The notes below the pieces were generated by a model that ran no database searches, was not told the origin of the DNA, and worked only from the letters and a program-made list of their open reading frames with translations. Positions 33,601 to 42,864 of a stretch of DNA of 64,000 bases are shown here, piece after piece. A program made the translations under genes and the position numbers. Source of the stretch: Longimicrobium terrae (GTDB taxonomy: Bacteria > Gemmatimonadota > Gemmatimonadetes > Longimicrobiales > Longimicrobiaceae); the NCBI RefSeq assembly GCF_014202995.1, contig NZ_JACHIA010000008.1:62001-126000 (forward strand). The letters run 5' to 3'. Position 1 is the first letter of the stretch. Each line of letters starts with the position of its first letter.

Positions 33601-33981
33601 TCAGGAACCGGGGATGTAGCGGTGCCCAGGGTCGCCGGGCGGCACTCGCGGCCAGCCGAACGCGGTGAGCACCTCCCCTGCAAGCCTCCGAACCGACGCC
33701 CATTCCGCCGAAACACGGACGGCATCGTCGGTCCACAGCGCATCGTTCTCCGTCCCGGACATCGCTTCCAGTTGACCATCCAAAGCGCCGAGTGCGTTCC
33801 GTTGCGCGTCAGTCAACCCGGCGTGCACACCGGCGGAAAGCAGGCCGTCCGCGAAGTTGAGCGCGAGTTCGTCCGCGCGAACGACAACGGACGGTAGCCG
33901 GGCCAGAGCCGCATCTGCAGAGAGCGACAGATGCTGCACCGCGGCGCGAAGTCGCTCTTCCGGATCGTGAGGGCCCGCCAT
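33601..33981 (-). CDS. Hypothetical 126-residue protein
   Basis: It starts MAGPHDPEERLRAAVQHLSL, with a strong ribosome binding site (GAGGAGGTGTG) before the ATG at 33981. It is helical and Ala/Leu-rich (ADELALNFADGLLSAGV; WASVRRLAGEVLTAFGW). It lies downstream of hisD and upstream of the DUF6941-like gene on the same strand. No family is recognised. Confidence 0.65.
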   Translation of the reverse strand: MAGPHDPEERLRAAVQHLSLSADAALARLPSVVVRADELALNFADGLLSAGVHAGLTDAQRNALGALDGQLEAMSGTENDALWTDDAVRVSAEWASVRRLAGEVLTAFGWPRVPPGDPGHRYIPGS

Positions 33982-34050
33982 CACACCTCCTCGCTCACCC
34001 TCTGGAATGCGCAGTTCGATCGCGATCAACTCCATCCGAAGCACACGATC

Positions 34051-34121
34051 CTGGGGTGTGCTCCCTCTCCCACATCTGTTCGTGGGAGAGGGTCGTCGTG
34101 CGCAGCACGCGGGGTGAGGGC
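34051..34121 (+). repeat. R3 repeat, copy 4
   Basis: Same sequence and sense as the copy at 6030-6099; near-identical over about 70 bp. It lies between hisD and the 126-residue gene. Confidence 0.92.
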
Positions 34122-34174
34122 CACACCGGCAGCCGCGCGCCCCCGATCGTCCTCTGCCCCGCCCTGCAGCTTCC

Positions 34175-35479
34175 CTACCGCTCCGTCCGCACGCGCACCG
34201 CCTCGGCGTGGCCGAACAGCCCTTCACTTTCCGCCAGGCGGATGACGTGCGGCGCGTCGCGCAGCAGCCGCGCCGCGGACAGGCCGATCAGGCTGGTGCG
34301 CTTCACGAAGTCGTACACGCCCAGCGGGCTGGCGAACCGCGCGCTTCCGCCCGTGGGCAGCACGTGGTTGGGGCCCGCGAAGTAGTCGCCCATGGGCTCC
34401 GGGCTGTTGGCGCCAAGGAAGATCGCCCCCGCGTTGCGGATGCGCCCCGCCAGCGCCAGCGGCTCGCGCACGAGCAGTTCCAGGTGCTCCGGCGCGCGCA
34501 GGTCCGCCACTTCCGCCGCCTGCTCCAGATCGTCCACCAGGATGATGGCGCCCCAGTCGCGCAGCGCGGCCCGGGCCACGTCGCGCCGCGGGTTGCGCGC
34601 CAGCAGCTCCTCCAGCGCCGCGGGGACGGCTTCGGCCAGCGCGGCGGAGGTCGTCACCAGCCAGGCGATGGCGTCCGGATCGTGCTCCGCTTGGCCGATC
34701 ATGTCCGCGGCCACGTGCACCGGGTCCGCCGCGTCGTCGGCGATCACCAGGATCTCCGACGGGCCCGCGACCATGTCGATGTCCACGCGGCCGAACACCT
34801 GGCGCTTGGCCTCCGCTACCCACTTGTTGCCGGGACCGACGATCTTGTCCACGCGGCCGATACTTTCCGTGCCGTACGCCAGTGCGCCCACCGCCTGCGC
34901 CCCGCCGATCCGCAGCACCTCCGTCACCCCCGCTACGTGCGCGGCGGCGAGGACGACGGGCAGAACCTCGCCGTCCGGCGTGGGCGTGACCATGGCGATC
35001 TCGTCCACACCGGCCACGGACGCCGGAATGGCGTTCATCAGCACGGACGACGGATAGGCTGCGCGCCCGCCGGGCACGTAGATGCCCACGCGGCGCAGCG
35101 GCGCCACGCGCTGGCCCAGCAGCGAGCCGTCCGCCTCCACGTCCAGATAGCCGTGCTCGCGCTGCTTCTCATGGAACGCGCGCACGTTTTCCGCCGCGCG
35201 CCGGAGAGAGTCCAGCAGCGCGGGGTCCACCTCCGCCGCGGCCCGCGCCAGCGCGTCCGCGCCGATGCGCAGCCCCGCCGCGTCCCCGGCGTCAAAGCGG
35301 TCGAAGCGCGCCGTGTACTCCAGCAGCGCCGCGTCGCCGCGGTCCGCCACGTCGCGCAGAATGCCCGCGACGGACTCGCGCAGCGCCGCGTCGTCCGTGG
35401 ACGCGCCGGCGGCCAGGTCGCGCAGTTCGCGGTACGGCGGCGAGACGCGGAGAGTCTTGATGTTCAACGATCCGTCCAT
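34175..35479 (-). CDS. hisD: Histidinol dehydrogenase
   Basis: The 434-residue enzyme has the family blocks YVPGGRAAYPSSVLMNAIPA, KIVGPGNKWVAEAKRQVFG, DMVAGPSEILVIAD, the zinc/catalytic region GQAEHDPDA, EHLEL, and the end block NHVLPTGGSARFASPLGVYDF. It carries out the last two steps of histidine synthesis (histidinol to histidine, NAD-dependent). The ATG at 35479 is taken over one upstream that lies by an R5 repeat. It is third in hisZ-hisG-hisD. Confidence 0.96.
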   Translation of the reverse strand: MDGSLNIKTLRVSPPYRELRDLAAGASTDDAALRESVAGILRDVADRGDAALLEYTARFDRFDAGDAAGLRIGADALARAAAEVDPALLDSLRRAAENVRAFHEKQREHGYLDVEADGSLLGQRVAPLRRVGIYVPGGRAAYPSSVLMNAIPASVAGVDEIAMVTPTPDGEVLPVVLAAAHVAGVTEVLRIGGAQAVGALAYGTESIGRVDKIVGPGNKWVAEAKRQVFGRVDIDMVAGPSEILVIADDAADPVHVAADMIGQAEHDPDAIAWLVTTSAALAEAVPAALEELLARNPRRDVARAALRDWGAIILVDDLEQAAEVADLRAPEHLELLVREPLALAGRIRNAGAIFLGANSPEPMGDYFAGPNHVLPTGGSARFASPLGVYDFVKRTSLIGLSAARLLRDAPHVIRLAESEGLFGHAEAVRVRTER

Positions 35480-35523
35480 CAGAAAGTGCCCGGTGCTCAG
35501 AATCCCGTCCCAGCGCGAGCACT

Positions 35524-35555
35524 GACGCACTCACGCACACAGCACTCACGCACTT
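35524..35555. repeat. R5 repeat, copy 3 (inverted)
   Basis: GACGCACTCACGCAC - ACAGCACTCACGCAC in the 66-nt hisG-hisD spacer, the reverse complement of the R5 pair at 33549-33584. It ends in a T-run next to the hisG stop. Confidence 0.85.
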
Positions 35556-36196
35556 TTTTCCAGCGCGCCCGCGAGATCCGCGATCAGCCGCTGGTGCTCG
35601 TCCAGCCGCAGCTTGTGGCTGGCGCGGTTGACGATGAGCCGCGCGGTGGAATCGGAAACCTTTTCGACGACGGTCAATCCGTTCTCTGCCAGCGTGCGGC
35701 CCGTCTGCACCAGGTCCACGATCCAGTGGGCCAAGCCCAGTAGCGGCGCCAGTTCCACCGAGCCGGAGATGCGGATCAGCTCCACCTGCATCCCCTTCTG
35801 CGCAAAGAACCTGCGGGCGCTTTCCACGTACTTGGTGGCCACGCGCGGCATCGTTCCGCCGGGAAGCAGCGGATACGCCGCGTCCGCCGGCGCCGCCACG
35901 GCCAGCATGCATCCGCCAAAGCCCAGGTCCAGCGGGCGCAGCACGTCCTGCTGCCCCTCTTCCAGCACGTCCAGCCCCACGACGCCCGCGTCCGCGACGC
36001 CGCTTTCCACGTAGATCGGCACGTCGCCGCTCTTTACGGGGAGGAACTCGAAGCGCCCGTCCGCGCTGGGCAGGATGAGGCGGCGCGAGTCGCGCGCCTC
36101 GGCGTCGATCTCCGAGCCCACGCGGCCGAACAGCAGCAGCGCCTCGTCCATCATCCGCCCCTTGGGGAGCGCAATGCGCAGCGGCCGGCCGGTCAC
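35546..36196 (-). CDS. hisG: ATP phosphoribosyltransferase, short form
   Basis: The 216-residue protein has LRIALPKGRMMDEAL, GVADAGVVGLDVLEE, KYVESARRFFAQKG and the PRPP site DLVQTGRTLAENGL. At this length it lacks the C-terminal regulatory domain of long HisG, so it should need HisZ for activity and feedback control. It starts with GTG at 36196, overlapping the hisZ stop by 4 nt. First committed enzyme of histidine synthesis. Confidence 0.95.
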   Translation of the reverse strand: MTGRPLRIALPKGRMMDEALLLFGRVGSEIDAEARDSRRLILPSADGRFEFLPVKSGDVPIYVESGVADAGVVGLDVLEEGQQDVLRPLDLGFGGCMLAVAAPADAAYPLLPGGTMPRVATKYVESARRFFAQKGMQVELIRISGSVELAPLLGLAHWIVDLVQTGRTLAENGLTVVEKVSDSTARLIVNRASHKLRLDEHQRLIADLAGALEKSA

Positions 36197-37170
36197 AGGG
36201 CCTCCGTGAGCACGGTGGCCAGCGCATCCGTTTCCAGCGCGAAGCCGACCGCCGGACGATCCGCCCCAAAGCGCGCCAGCAGGCCGTCGTACCGCCCGCC
36301 GAACGCCACCGCGCGGCCCAGCCCGGCGACGAACACCTCGAACTGCATCCCCGTGTAGTAGCCCAGCCCGCGGATTTCGCCCAGGTCGTACACCACGTGC
36401 GCCCTTTCCTCTTCCGTCAGCAGCGCATCGATGGCGCGCAGCCGCTCGATGGCCGCCTCCGCTTCCGGTCCCGACGCAAGCGACCGCGCGCGCAGCAGCA
36501 CCTCGCCGCGGCCGATCAATTCCGGCAGCTCCACCAGCGCGCGGGCGACGGCGGCCGGAGCCCCGTACCGGCGCGCGCCGTCCGCCAGCGCCGCGCGATC
36601 CTTGCGGTCGATGGCGCTGCGCAGCGACTCCGCCTCTTCCTCGTCCAGCCCGGTCAGCAGCGGCTGCACGAAGCGGATGTCGCCCAGGTTGATCTGAAAG
36701 TCGCGCACCCGCAGCGCGCGCAGCAGCCCGATGGCCAGCCGCAGCGTTTCCACGTCCGCGTCCGGCCCGGCGCTGCCGATGAGCTCGGCGCCCAGCTGAA
36801 AGGTTTCGCGGGCGTGGCCGCCGCCTTCGGGGCGCTGGCGGTACACCTTGCCCGCGTACGACAGGCGCAGCGGCGGCTCGGCGTCGCGCAGGCGCGTGGC
36901 GGCCATGCGCGCGATGGCGCTGGTGAAGTCCGCGCGGAGCGCCACCAGCCGCCCGTCACGGTCCACAAAGCGGATGAGCTCGTTGGCGAGCTGCGTTCCC
37001 GCGAGGGTAAAGACCTCTTCGTACTCGAAGGTGGGCGGAATCACCTCTCGGTATCCGCTCGCCTCGGCGAGGTCAAACCACACGCGCTGCACGGTGCGGC
37101 GAAGGCGCACGTCGTCGGCCAGCAGGTCCTGCGAACCGGGAGGAACCTGGGCCAGTCTGAGATTCGGCAT
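36193..37170 (-). CDS. hisZ: ATP phosphoribosyltransferase regulatory subunit
   Basis: The 325-residue protein is a histidyl-tRNA-synthetase-like paralogue: PPGSQDLLADD, motif 2-like LRADFTSAIARMAATR, YRQRPEGGGHARETFQLGAELIG, RGLGYYTGMQFEVF and GGRYDGLLARFG. It lacks the anticodon-binding domain of HisS, as HisZ does. It forms a hetero-octamer with short HisG. It is first in the operon. Confidence 0.93.
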   Translation of the reverse strand: MPNLRLAQVPPGSQDLLADDVRLRRTVQRVWFDLAEASGYREVIPPTFEYEEVFTLAGTQLANELIRFVDRDGRLVALRADFTSAIARMAATRLRDAEPPLRLSYAGKVYRQRPEGGGHARETFQLGAELIGSAGPDADVETLRLAIGLLRALRVRDFQINLGDIRFVQPLLTGLDEEEAESLRSAIDRKDRAALADGARRYGAPAAVARALVELPELIGRGEVLLRARSLASGPEAEAAIERLRAIDALLTEEERAHVVYDLGEIRGLGYYTGMQFEVFVAGLGRAVAFGGRYDGLLARFGADRPAVGFALETDALATVLTEAL

Positions 37171-37326
37171 AGCCGGACAACTTATCGGCAGGCGCGGGGA
37201 ACGGGCAATCCCGCGCCGCGCCGTGCACCCGCTGCGCGAATTCGGGCATGTGGCACGCGAACTGCCTTGTCATTGGCTGTAACGGAAGCAGTCTGCCAAG
37301 TGCACACCTCGATAAAGGACCGACCC

Positions 37327-37485
37327 ATGGACATGATTCTCCTGCTCGCCATCGTGCTGCTGCTCATCGGCGGCCTGGGCGTGGGCGGCGTGATCGGCGC
37401 GCTGGGCCAGATCGCCTGGGTGCTCATCATCGTCGCGGTGATCGTGATCGCCTGGCGCGTCATCACGGGCCGTCGCGCGGTCTGA
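37327..37485 (+). CDS. Small two-helix membrane protein, 52 residues
   Basis: Highly hydrophobic: MDMILLLAIVLLLIGGLGVG, then IAWVLIIVAVIVIAWRVITGRRAV. It resembles the small lmo0937/DUF5670-type membrane proteins common in bacteria, often stress-linked, with no established function. AAGGA precedes the ATG. A perfect terminator follows at 37508-37537. Confidence 0.75.
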   Translation: MDMILLLAIVLLLIGGLGVGGVIGALGQIAWVLIIVAVIVIAWRVITGRRAV

Positions 37486-37507
37486 CCGACATCGCTGGAT
37501 GATGCAG

Positions 37508-37545
37508 AGCGGGGCCGCCATTCGTGGCGGCCCCGCTTTCGTTTG
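37508..37545 (+). terminator. Terminator after the 52-residue gene
   Basis: Perfect 13-bp stem AGCGGGGCCGCCA / TGGCGGCCCCGCT with TTCG tetraloop, then TTCGTTTG. Confidence 0.9.
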
Positions 37546-37692
37546 TCCGCGGGCCCGTCAACGGCGTTCACGCGGAGGTCGCGGGGGTTCGCGGAGGTAC
37601 GCGGGGGGGAACCGCCGGGGGTGGATGGCCGGCCTCTGTGGGGATGGCGGTCGGCCGAAGCGGGTTCCGGGTGGATGGGGCTCGCGGATGTG

Positions 37693-37728
37693 AAAGAGCC
37701 CCGGACCGCGAAGGTCCGGGGCTCTTTT
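37693..37728 (-). terminator. Terminator of the DUF-like lipoprotein gene
   Basis: Perfect 15-bp stem AAAGAGCCCCGGACC / GGTCCGGGGCTCTTT with loop GCGAA; U-rich on both strands. It is 21 nt beyond the stop at 37749. Confidence 0.85.
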
Positions 37729-37748
37729 CGATCGACAGCGGCGGTGGA

Positions 37749-38159
37749 TCAGCGCTGCGACTGGATGCGGCTCAGGATGTCGCGCGCGCGCGACTCGCTG
37801 TAGTTCACGCTGCCGGTGCGGTAGCTCACCGAAACCTCGGTGGACGAGCCTTCCGCCTCGAGCTTGATGTGCGCCACGTTGTCGCCGGAACGCGCATCGT
37901 ACTCGCGCTGGCGGGCTTCGTTGTCGAAGTCGGCGCCGGTGACGGTCATGCCCATGGACGACAGGACGGCGCGGGCACGGCGGTCCACCTCGGAGATGGG
38001 CGCGTTGATGGTCGCGGTGGCGTTCTGGTTCTCGGCGACGGCGGCACCGGCCGCGACGGCTCCGGCGGCGACGGTGCGGGTTGTGCCGCACGCCTGCGCC
38101 GCGGGGATGATGGCCATGATCAGTGCAAACTTCGCGATCGTGCGCGTGGTCGTAGTCAT
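37749..38159 (-). CDS. Lipoprotein of unknown function
   Basis: The 136-residue product has a lipoprotein signal (RTIAKFALIMAIIPAAQAC, Cys24). The mature part begins with an Ala/Val/Gly stretch (TVAAGAVAAGAAVAENQNATATI), then ISEVDRRARAVLSSMGMTV and LEAEGSSTEVSVSYRTGSV. The layout is that of DUF3568-like small lipoproteins. GGAG precedes the ATG; a GTG one codon upstream is possible. Confidence 0.72.
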   Translation of the reverse strand: MTTTTRTIAKFALIMAIIPAAQACGTTRTVAAGAVAAGAAVAENQNATATINAPISEVDRRARAVLSSMGMTVTGADFDNEARQREYDARSGDNVAHIKLEAEGSSTEVSVSYRTGSVNYSESRARDILSRIQSQR

Positions 38160-38335
38160 CACGACTTTCTCCTTGATACAGTGATGTAGCGGCCCCGAAA
38201 GGTGCGGGCGGGCTCCCCGCTTGGCACGAAGCACGCCATCCGCTCGCGCCCGGGCACCGCGGGGCGCTCGCTCCCAGTGCACAGCGAGCACATCCGGCCG
38301 ATCATCGGCGCCCGCGGCCGGTGAGTTCGTGGATT

Positions 38336-38371
38336 AAAAATCGAGCCCCGGACCACCACGGCCCGGGGCTC
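38336..38371 (-). terminator. Terminator, minus strand
   Basis: Stem GAGCCCCGG (38343-38351) / CCGGGGCTC (38363-38371) with an A-run at 38336-38340, i.e. a U-tract on the minus strand. It may end transcripts from the mocA-side operon. Confidence 0.7.
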
Positions 38372-38489
38372 TCTTCTGTGATCGTCGCCGGGCTTGATGG
38401 ACGCTGCGAAGCTGGATGATGGAGACAAGATCGTGCACGCCAGCGAGCGTCGGCGTGAATCGGCGTGGATCGGGGCGGTGGGCGTGGAT

Positions 38490-38549
38490 CGGCCCCGGCG
38501 GTTGAAACCGCGCCTCGAAAAACACGAAGCCCGCCTTCGCGGGCTGCGG
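38490..38549 (+). repeat. R4 repeat, full copy
   Basis: GGCCCCGGCGGTTGAAACCG, then CGCCTCGAAAAACACGAAG and hairpin CCCGCCTTCGCGGG. Confidence 0.9.
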
Positions 38550-38725
38550 CGGAGACTCCGGTGCGTTCCGACCGATTTTTCACGCAACCGAAGTCTCCCC
38601 TCTCCGTGCGGCAGTTTGCACGGGGAGGGGCCTCCCAGCCCGGCGCTGCACGGAGCTTTCCACAGCACACCCGGGCTGGCGTCCCACTCTCTCCCAACCC
38701 ATAGCCGGACAGACACTGAACCGTT

Positions 38726-39379
38726 TTACCCGTCCCGCACGCCCGCGCCGCTTCCCCGCTCCGCCTCGGCGGACACGCGCGCAAAGTCCTCCGGCGTATC
38801 CACATCCACCTCGCCCAGCGCGAAGGGGACGAGGTGCGCCGACGCCGCGTGCCGCCGGATCACCTCGCGCGCGCCCGCCGCGCCTTCAATCGCGCGAAGC
38901 TCGCCGAAGAGCGCGCGGCTGAACACCGCCGGCACGCCCGCCGCCCCGCCGTACGCGGACGCCGTCAGGGGACGCGCGGCGTGCACGTGCGCCGCGATGA
39001 GCCCGAGCACGACGTCCGCCGTCACGTGCGGCTGATCGCAGACGAGGAGGACCGCAGTCTCTACATCGGGCCCCACGCGGTCCAGCGCCTCCATCCCCGT
39101 GCGGACGGACGAGCCCATCCCCATCTCCCACGCGGGGTTGAACGCCTCCACGACATCCAGGCCCTCGATCTCGCCACGCGAAACCTCCGCGTTTGCGCCC
39201 GTCACCACAATCACCGGAGCGCACCCCGCGTCCAGCGCGGCGAGGGCCGTCCGCCGCAGCAGGCTGCCGCCGTGCAGCCGCAACGCCTGCTTGGGCGTGC
39301 CCATCCGCGACGACGAACCCGCGGCCAAAATCACCGCGCCGATGCTTGGTGAACCACGCTCGGACGGGCTCGTCATCAA
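38726..39379 (-). CDS. mocA: MobA-like nucleotidyltransferase, molybdenum-cofactor cytidylyltransferase type
   Basis: The 217-residue protein has the MobA-like NTP-transferase signature AVILAAGSSSRMGTPKQAL, then VIVVTGANAE, MGSSVRTGMEAL and LLVCDQPHVTADVV. Placed beside a molybdenum hydroxylase and an XdhC homologue, it most likely converts Mo-molybdopterin to the cytosine dinucleotide form (MCD) used by paoABC-type enzymes. It lies 10 nt downstream of the xdhC-like gene. Confidence 0.85.
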   Translation of the reverse strand: MMTSPSERGSPSIGAVILAAGSSSRMGTPKQALRLHGGSLLRRTALAALDAGCAPVIVVTGANAEVSRGEIEGLDVVEAFNPAWEMGMGSSVRTGMEALDRVGPDVETAVLLVCDQPHVTADVVLGLIAAHVHAARPLTASAYGGAAGVPAVFSRALFGELRAIEGAAGAREVIRRHAASAHLVPFALGEVDVDTPEDFARVSAEAERGSGAGVRDG

Positions 39380-39389
39380 TCAGCCGGAC

Positions 39390-40592
39390 TCACGCCGCGG
39401 CCACGGACCGCAGGTGTCCCCGCGAAACCGGCACGCATTCCGGCGGATCCGCGTCGCGGTGGATGGGGCCCGGGCGGTCGCGCAGCATGCCGCCGCGCCG
39501 GCCGTCCAGCGCCGCGCGCATCTCCGCGATGATGGAAAGCGCCACCTCCGCCGGCGAGTTGGCCCCGATGTCCAGCCCGATGGGCGAATGCAGCCGCGCA
39601 AGATCCGCCCGCCCGCCGTCCAGCCCCAGTTCCGCCAGCATCCGTTGCGACCGTTCGCGCGGGCCCATGACCCCGATGTAGCGGGCCGGCGAGGCGAGCA
39701 GCACATCGAACACCGCCCGGTCGTGCGCATAGTCGTGCGACATCACCAGCGCCATCGTCGCGGGGGTGATGCGGACATGCGCCTGCACCTCGTCCGGGCG
39801 CGCGAGCGTCACCCGGTCCGCGGCGGCGAAGCGGGTGTGGCTGATCGGACGCGCATGCGTGTCCACCACTTCCGTGATCCAGCCCAGCCCGCGCGCCAGT
39901 TCCACCACCGGCAGCACATCCTGTCCCGCGCCGAAGACGATGAGCGGAACCGGCGGCGCCAGCGTCTCGATCAGCACGCGCACCGTCCCGCCCTCCACAT
40001 CGATCGATCGCGCAACGGCGGTGATCCCGTCTGCCGCCAGCGCGCGCGCCTCGCGCTCCACGACGGACGCCGTCGCGCCATCCATCCCCTCGATCCGTAC
40101 GCCCCCGTCCCGCCCGATCACCAGCCGCGCGCCCGGCGAAATCCGCGCGTCGACCGAGGAAAACGGCGACGGCACGTGATCGAACACGGTCGCCACGATC
40201 ACGCCGTCCGCGTCGTCCGCCGCCTCGCGCGAACCACGCAGCGCATCCAGGTGCAGCGACCCGGCGGCAAGCGGCTCGATCAGCACGCGGACCACGCCGC
40301 CGCAGCCGAGGCCCAGCCCCCACGCCACCTCCTCCGACGTGGACGCGGTGTCGTACTCCACCACTTTCGCCGCGCCGCCGCGTATGACGGAGAGCGCGTG
40401 CTCCACCACGTCGCCCTCCAGGCACCCCGCGCTGATGGTGCCGGAGGTCGCCCCCGCGGCGGACACCAGCATGCGCGCGCCGGGGCGGCGGTACGCGGAG
40501 CCATCCACGTCCACCACCGTCGCCACCGCGCACGGCTCCCCGCATGCGGCCGCCGCGTCCCACGCATCGAGCAATGCCTGTACTTCGTTCAT
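39390..40592 (-). CDS. XdhC/CoxI-family molybdenum hydroxylase maturation factor
   Basis: The 400-residue protein has the N-terminal XdhC/CoxI domain (AVATVVDVDGSAYRRPGARM; SGTISAGCLEGDVV) and the C-terminal Rossmann domain (LIVFGAGQDVLPVVELARGLG; MSHDYAHDRAVFDVLL; YIGVMGPRERS). Family members (PaoD, XdhC) bind Mo cofactor, promote its sulfuration and insert it into the apo-hydroxylase. It lies between the large subunit and the mocA-like gene in one minus-strand cluster. Confidence 0.88.
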   Translation of the reverse strand: MNEVQALLDAWDAAAACGEPCAVATVVDVDGSAYRRPGARMLVSAAGATSGTISAGCLEGDVVEHALSVIRGGAAKVVEYDTASTSEEVAWGLGLGCGGVVRVLIEPLAAGSLHLDALRGSREAADDADGVIVATVFDHVPSPFSSVDARISPGARLVIGRDGGVRIEGMDGATASVVEREARALAADGITAVARSIDVEGGTVRVLIETLAPPVPLIVFGAGQDVLPVVELARGLGWITEVVDTHARPISHTRFAAADRVTLARPDEVQAHVRITPATMALVMSHDYAHDRAVFDVLLASPARYIGVMGPRERSQRMLAELGLDGGRADLARLHSPIGLDIGANSPAEVALSIIAEMRAALDGRRGGMLRDRPGPIHRDADPPECVPVSRGHLRSVAAA

Positions 40593-40617
40593 GGCTCCCC
40601 GCGGTTCCAGTATCCGC

Positions 40618-42834
40618 CTACAGCAGCTTGTCGGGCGTAATGGGCAGCTCGCGGATGCGCTTTCCCGTGGCGTGGAAGACCGCGTTGGCGATCGCCGCCG
40701 GAATGCCCACCATCCCCAGCTCGCCCATCCCCTTTACCCCCAGCGGGTTGACGATTGTGTCGTCTTCTTCCACGAAGAGCGTTTCGATCATGTGCACGTC
40801 CGCGTTCACCGGAACGTGGTAGTGCTGCAGGTTGGGGTTCATGATGCGCCCGTAGCGATGGTCGATCTCCGTCGCTTCCTGCAGCGCCATCCCGATTCCC
40901 CACACCACGCCGCCGATCTCCTGGCTGTGCGACGCCTTGGGATTGATGATCTTGCCGCACGCCGTGACCTCGATGGCGCGGGTGACGCGCACCGTGCCCA
41001 GGTCCGGGTCCACCTTGACCTCCACGAACTGCGCGCCGTGCGCCAGCAGCGCGTACTTGTCGCGCTCGGGCGACGGCTTGGATTCGTACGTCTCCGTGAT
41101 CTCCGCCAGGTCGTTGCGCCGCATCACCTCCGCGATGGACACGGAGCGCGACGGATCGGCCTTGAGGCGCAGCCGTCCCTCCAGCATCTCCACGTCCGCC
41201 GCCGCCGCGCCCCGCAGCGGAGAGGACGTGTCGCGGTTGGCCAGCGCCAGCAGCCGCCCGGTGACGGCCAGCGCCGCGCCGTACACCGCGGAGCCCACGC
41301 TGGACGTGGTCCACGATCCGCCCTGCGACGGCGCCTGCGGAAAGCGCGTGTCGCCCAGTTCAAACTCCACCTGCTCCAGGTTCAGCCCCAGGTACTCCGC
41401 GGCGATCATGGTCATCACCGTGTACGTGCCCGGGCCGATGTCGCTGGTGCCGCTGGCCACGTGCGCCGTGCCGTCCGCGCGAAAGGTGATGCGCGCCGTC
41501 GCCGGCATCTGCATGGCGCCCCACACGCCGGTCGCCATTCCCCACCCCACCAGCAGCCGCCCGTCGCGCATGGAGCGCGGCTCCGGGTTGCGGTCCTTCC
41601 ACCCGAACTTCTCCGCGCCCAGCCGGTAGCACTCGCGCAGCGCCTTGCTGCTGAACGGCTTGCCGCTTTCCGGGTCCGTCTCGGCGTAGTTGGCCAGCCG
41701 CAGCGCCAGTGGGTCCATCCGCAGCGCGTACGAAAGCTCGTCCATGGCCGACTCCAGCGCGAACATCCCGCTCACCGCGCCGGGCGCGCGCATCCACGTG
41801 GGCGTGGGCAGGTCCGTCTGGGTAACGCGCAGCGGCGCGCTCAGGTTGGGGCACGCGTACACCTGCCGCGTAAAGCCGGTGGTGTCGTCTGAAAACTCCT
41901 CGAAGCTGCTGGTGTTGTGCACCGCCTCGTGGATCATGGCCGACAGCCGGCCCGCGCGGTCCGCGCCGAGCGCGATGCGCTGCACCGTGTGCGGGCGGTA
42001 GCCGTGCGCGGTGTACATCTGCCGCCGCGTGAGCACCACCTTTACCGGCCGCCGGATCTCGCGCGCCGCCATGGCCGTGAGCGCGGGATGGTAGTGGGGG
42101 CGCAGCGACGAGCCGAACGCGCCGCCCACGAAGGGCGACACCACGCTCACGTTCGCCTCGGGGATGCCGAAGCCGGAGGCCAGGTGGGTGCGCACCGTGA
42201 ACACCGTCTGCGTCTTGTCGAAGACGGTCAGCCGGTCGCCCTGCCACACCGCGATGGACGCGTGCGGCTCCATGGGATTGTGGTGCTCGATGGGGATGTG
42301 GTACTCCGCCACGACCTTGACCTCCGCGTCGCGCAGCGCCGTGTCCGGGTCGCCGCGCGGCGTCTGCGGCCGCCCCTGCGACGGAGGACGCGCGCGCCCC
42401 TGCGCCGTTTCCGTGTCGGTGTGGTGCGGCTCCTCGCGATAGGTGACGCGCACCAGCCGCGCGGCGTGCCGCGCCTGCTCGTACGTTTCCGCCACGACCA
42501 GCGCCACCGGCTGCGCGTTGAAGAAGATCTGGTCCGACTGCAGCGCCCGGAACGACTTGTCGCGCTCGCGGCGGGCCGTGGGCGGCGCTTCTTCCGTGGA
42601 CTGCTTGGGCCCCAGCCGCGGCGCGTTCAGGTGCGTGAGCACGCGCAGCACGCCGGGCGACGCCTCCGCCTCGCGCGTGTCCATCGCCGTGATCGTCCCT
42701 TTGGCGATGGTGCCCAGGACGATGAAGCCGTACGCCAGATCGGGCACCTGGAACTCCGCGGCGTACTTCGCCTTTCCCGTCACCTTGGCCACGCCGTCCA
42801 CGCGGCTGGTTTCCTTGCCGATAATCCTGGTCAT
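40618..42834 (-). CDS. Molybdenum hydroxylase large (Mo-cofactor) subunit, PaoC-like
   Basis: The 738-residue protein has the xanthine dehydrogenase-family blocks: SRVDGVAKVTGKAKYAAEF, EHHNPMEPHASIAVW, SPFVGGAFGSSLR, MRAPGAVSGMFALESAMDEL, and the C-terminal active-site Glu in GVKGMGELGMVGI. The length (about 730) fits the separate-subunit aldehyde/xanthine oxidoreductases (PaoC/YagR). With the two genes upstream it forms a heterotrimer that hydroxylates aldehydes or N-heterocycles. Confidence 0.9.
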   Translation of the reverse strand: MTRIIGKETSRVDGVAKVTGKAKYAAEFQVPDLAYGFIVLGTIAKGTITAMDTREAEASPGVLRVLTHLNAPRLGPKQSTEEAPPTARRERDKSFRALQSDQIFFNAQPVALVVAETYEQARHAARLVRVTYREEPHHTDTETAQGRARPPSQGRPQTPRGDPDTALRDAEVKVVAEYHIPIEHHNPMEPHASIAVWQGDRLTVFDKTQTVFTVRTHLASGFGIPEANVSVVSPFVGGAFGSSLRPHYHPALTAMAAREIRRPVKVVLTRRQMYTAHGYRPHTVQRIALGADRAGRLSAMIHEAVHNTSSFEEFSDDTTGFTRQVYACPNLSAPLRVTQTDLPTPTWMRAPGAVSGMFALESAMDELSYALRMDPLALRLANYAETDPESGKPFSSKALRECYRLGAEKFGWKDRNPEPRSMRDGRLLVGWGMATGVWGAMQMPATARITFRADGTAHVASGTSDIGPGTYTVMTMIAAEYLGLNLEQVEFELGDTRFPQAPSQGGSWTTSSVGSAVYGAALAVTGRLLALANRDTSSPLRGAAAADVEMLEGRLRLKADPSRSVSIAEVMRRNDLAEITETYESKPSPERDKYALLAHGAQFVEVKVDPDLGTVRVTRAIEVTACGKIINPKASHSQEIGGVVWGIGMALQEATEIDHRYGRIMNPNLQHYHVPVNADVHMIETLFVEEDDTIVNPLGVKGMGELGMVGIPAAIANAVFHATGKRIRELPITPDKLL

Positions 42835-42864
42835 CCGATTGTCTCCGAGGGGTTTATCGACCGG

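Larger units (their letters stand above)
38160..38725. other. Intergenic region with terminators and an R4 repeat
   Basis: It contains a minus-strand terminator (38336-38371), the R4 copy (38490-38549) and a hairpin CCTCTCCGTGC / GCACGGGGAGG at about 38598-38628. No gene is supported. Confidence 0.7.
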
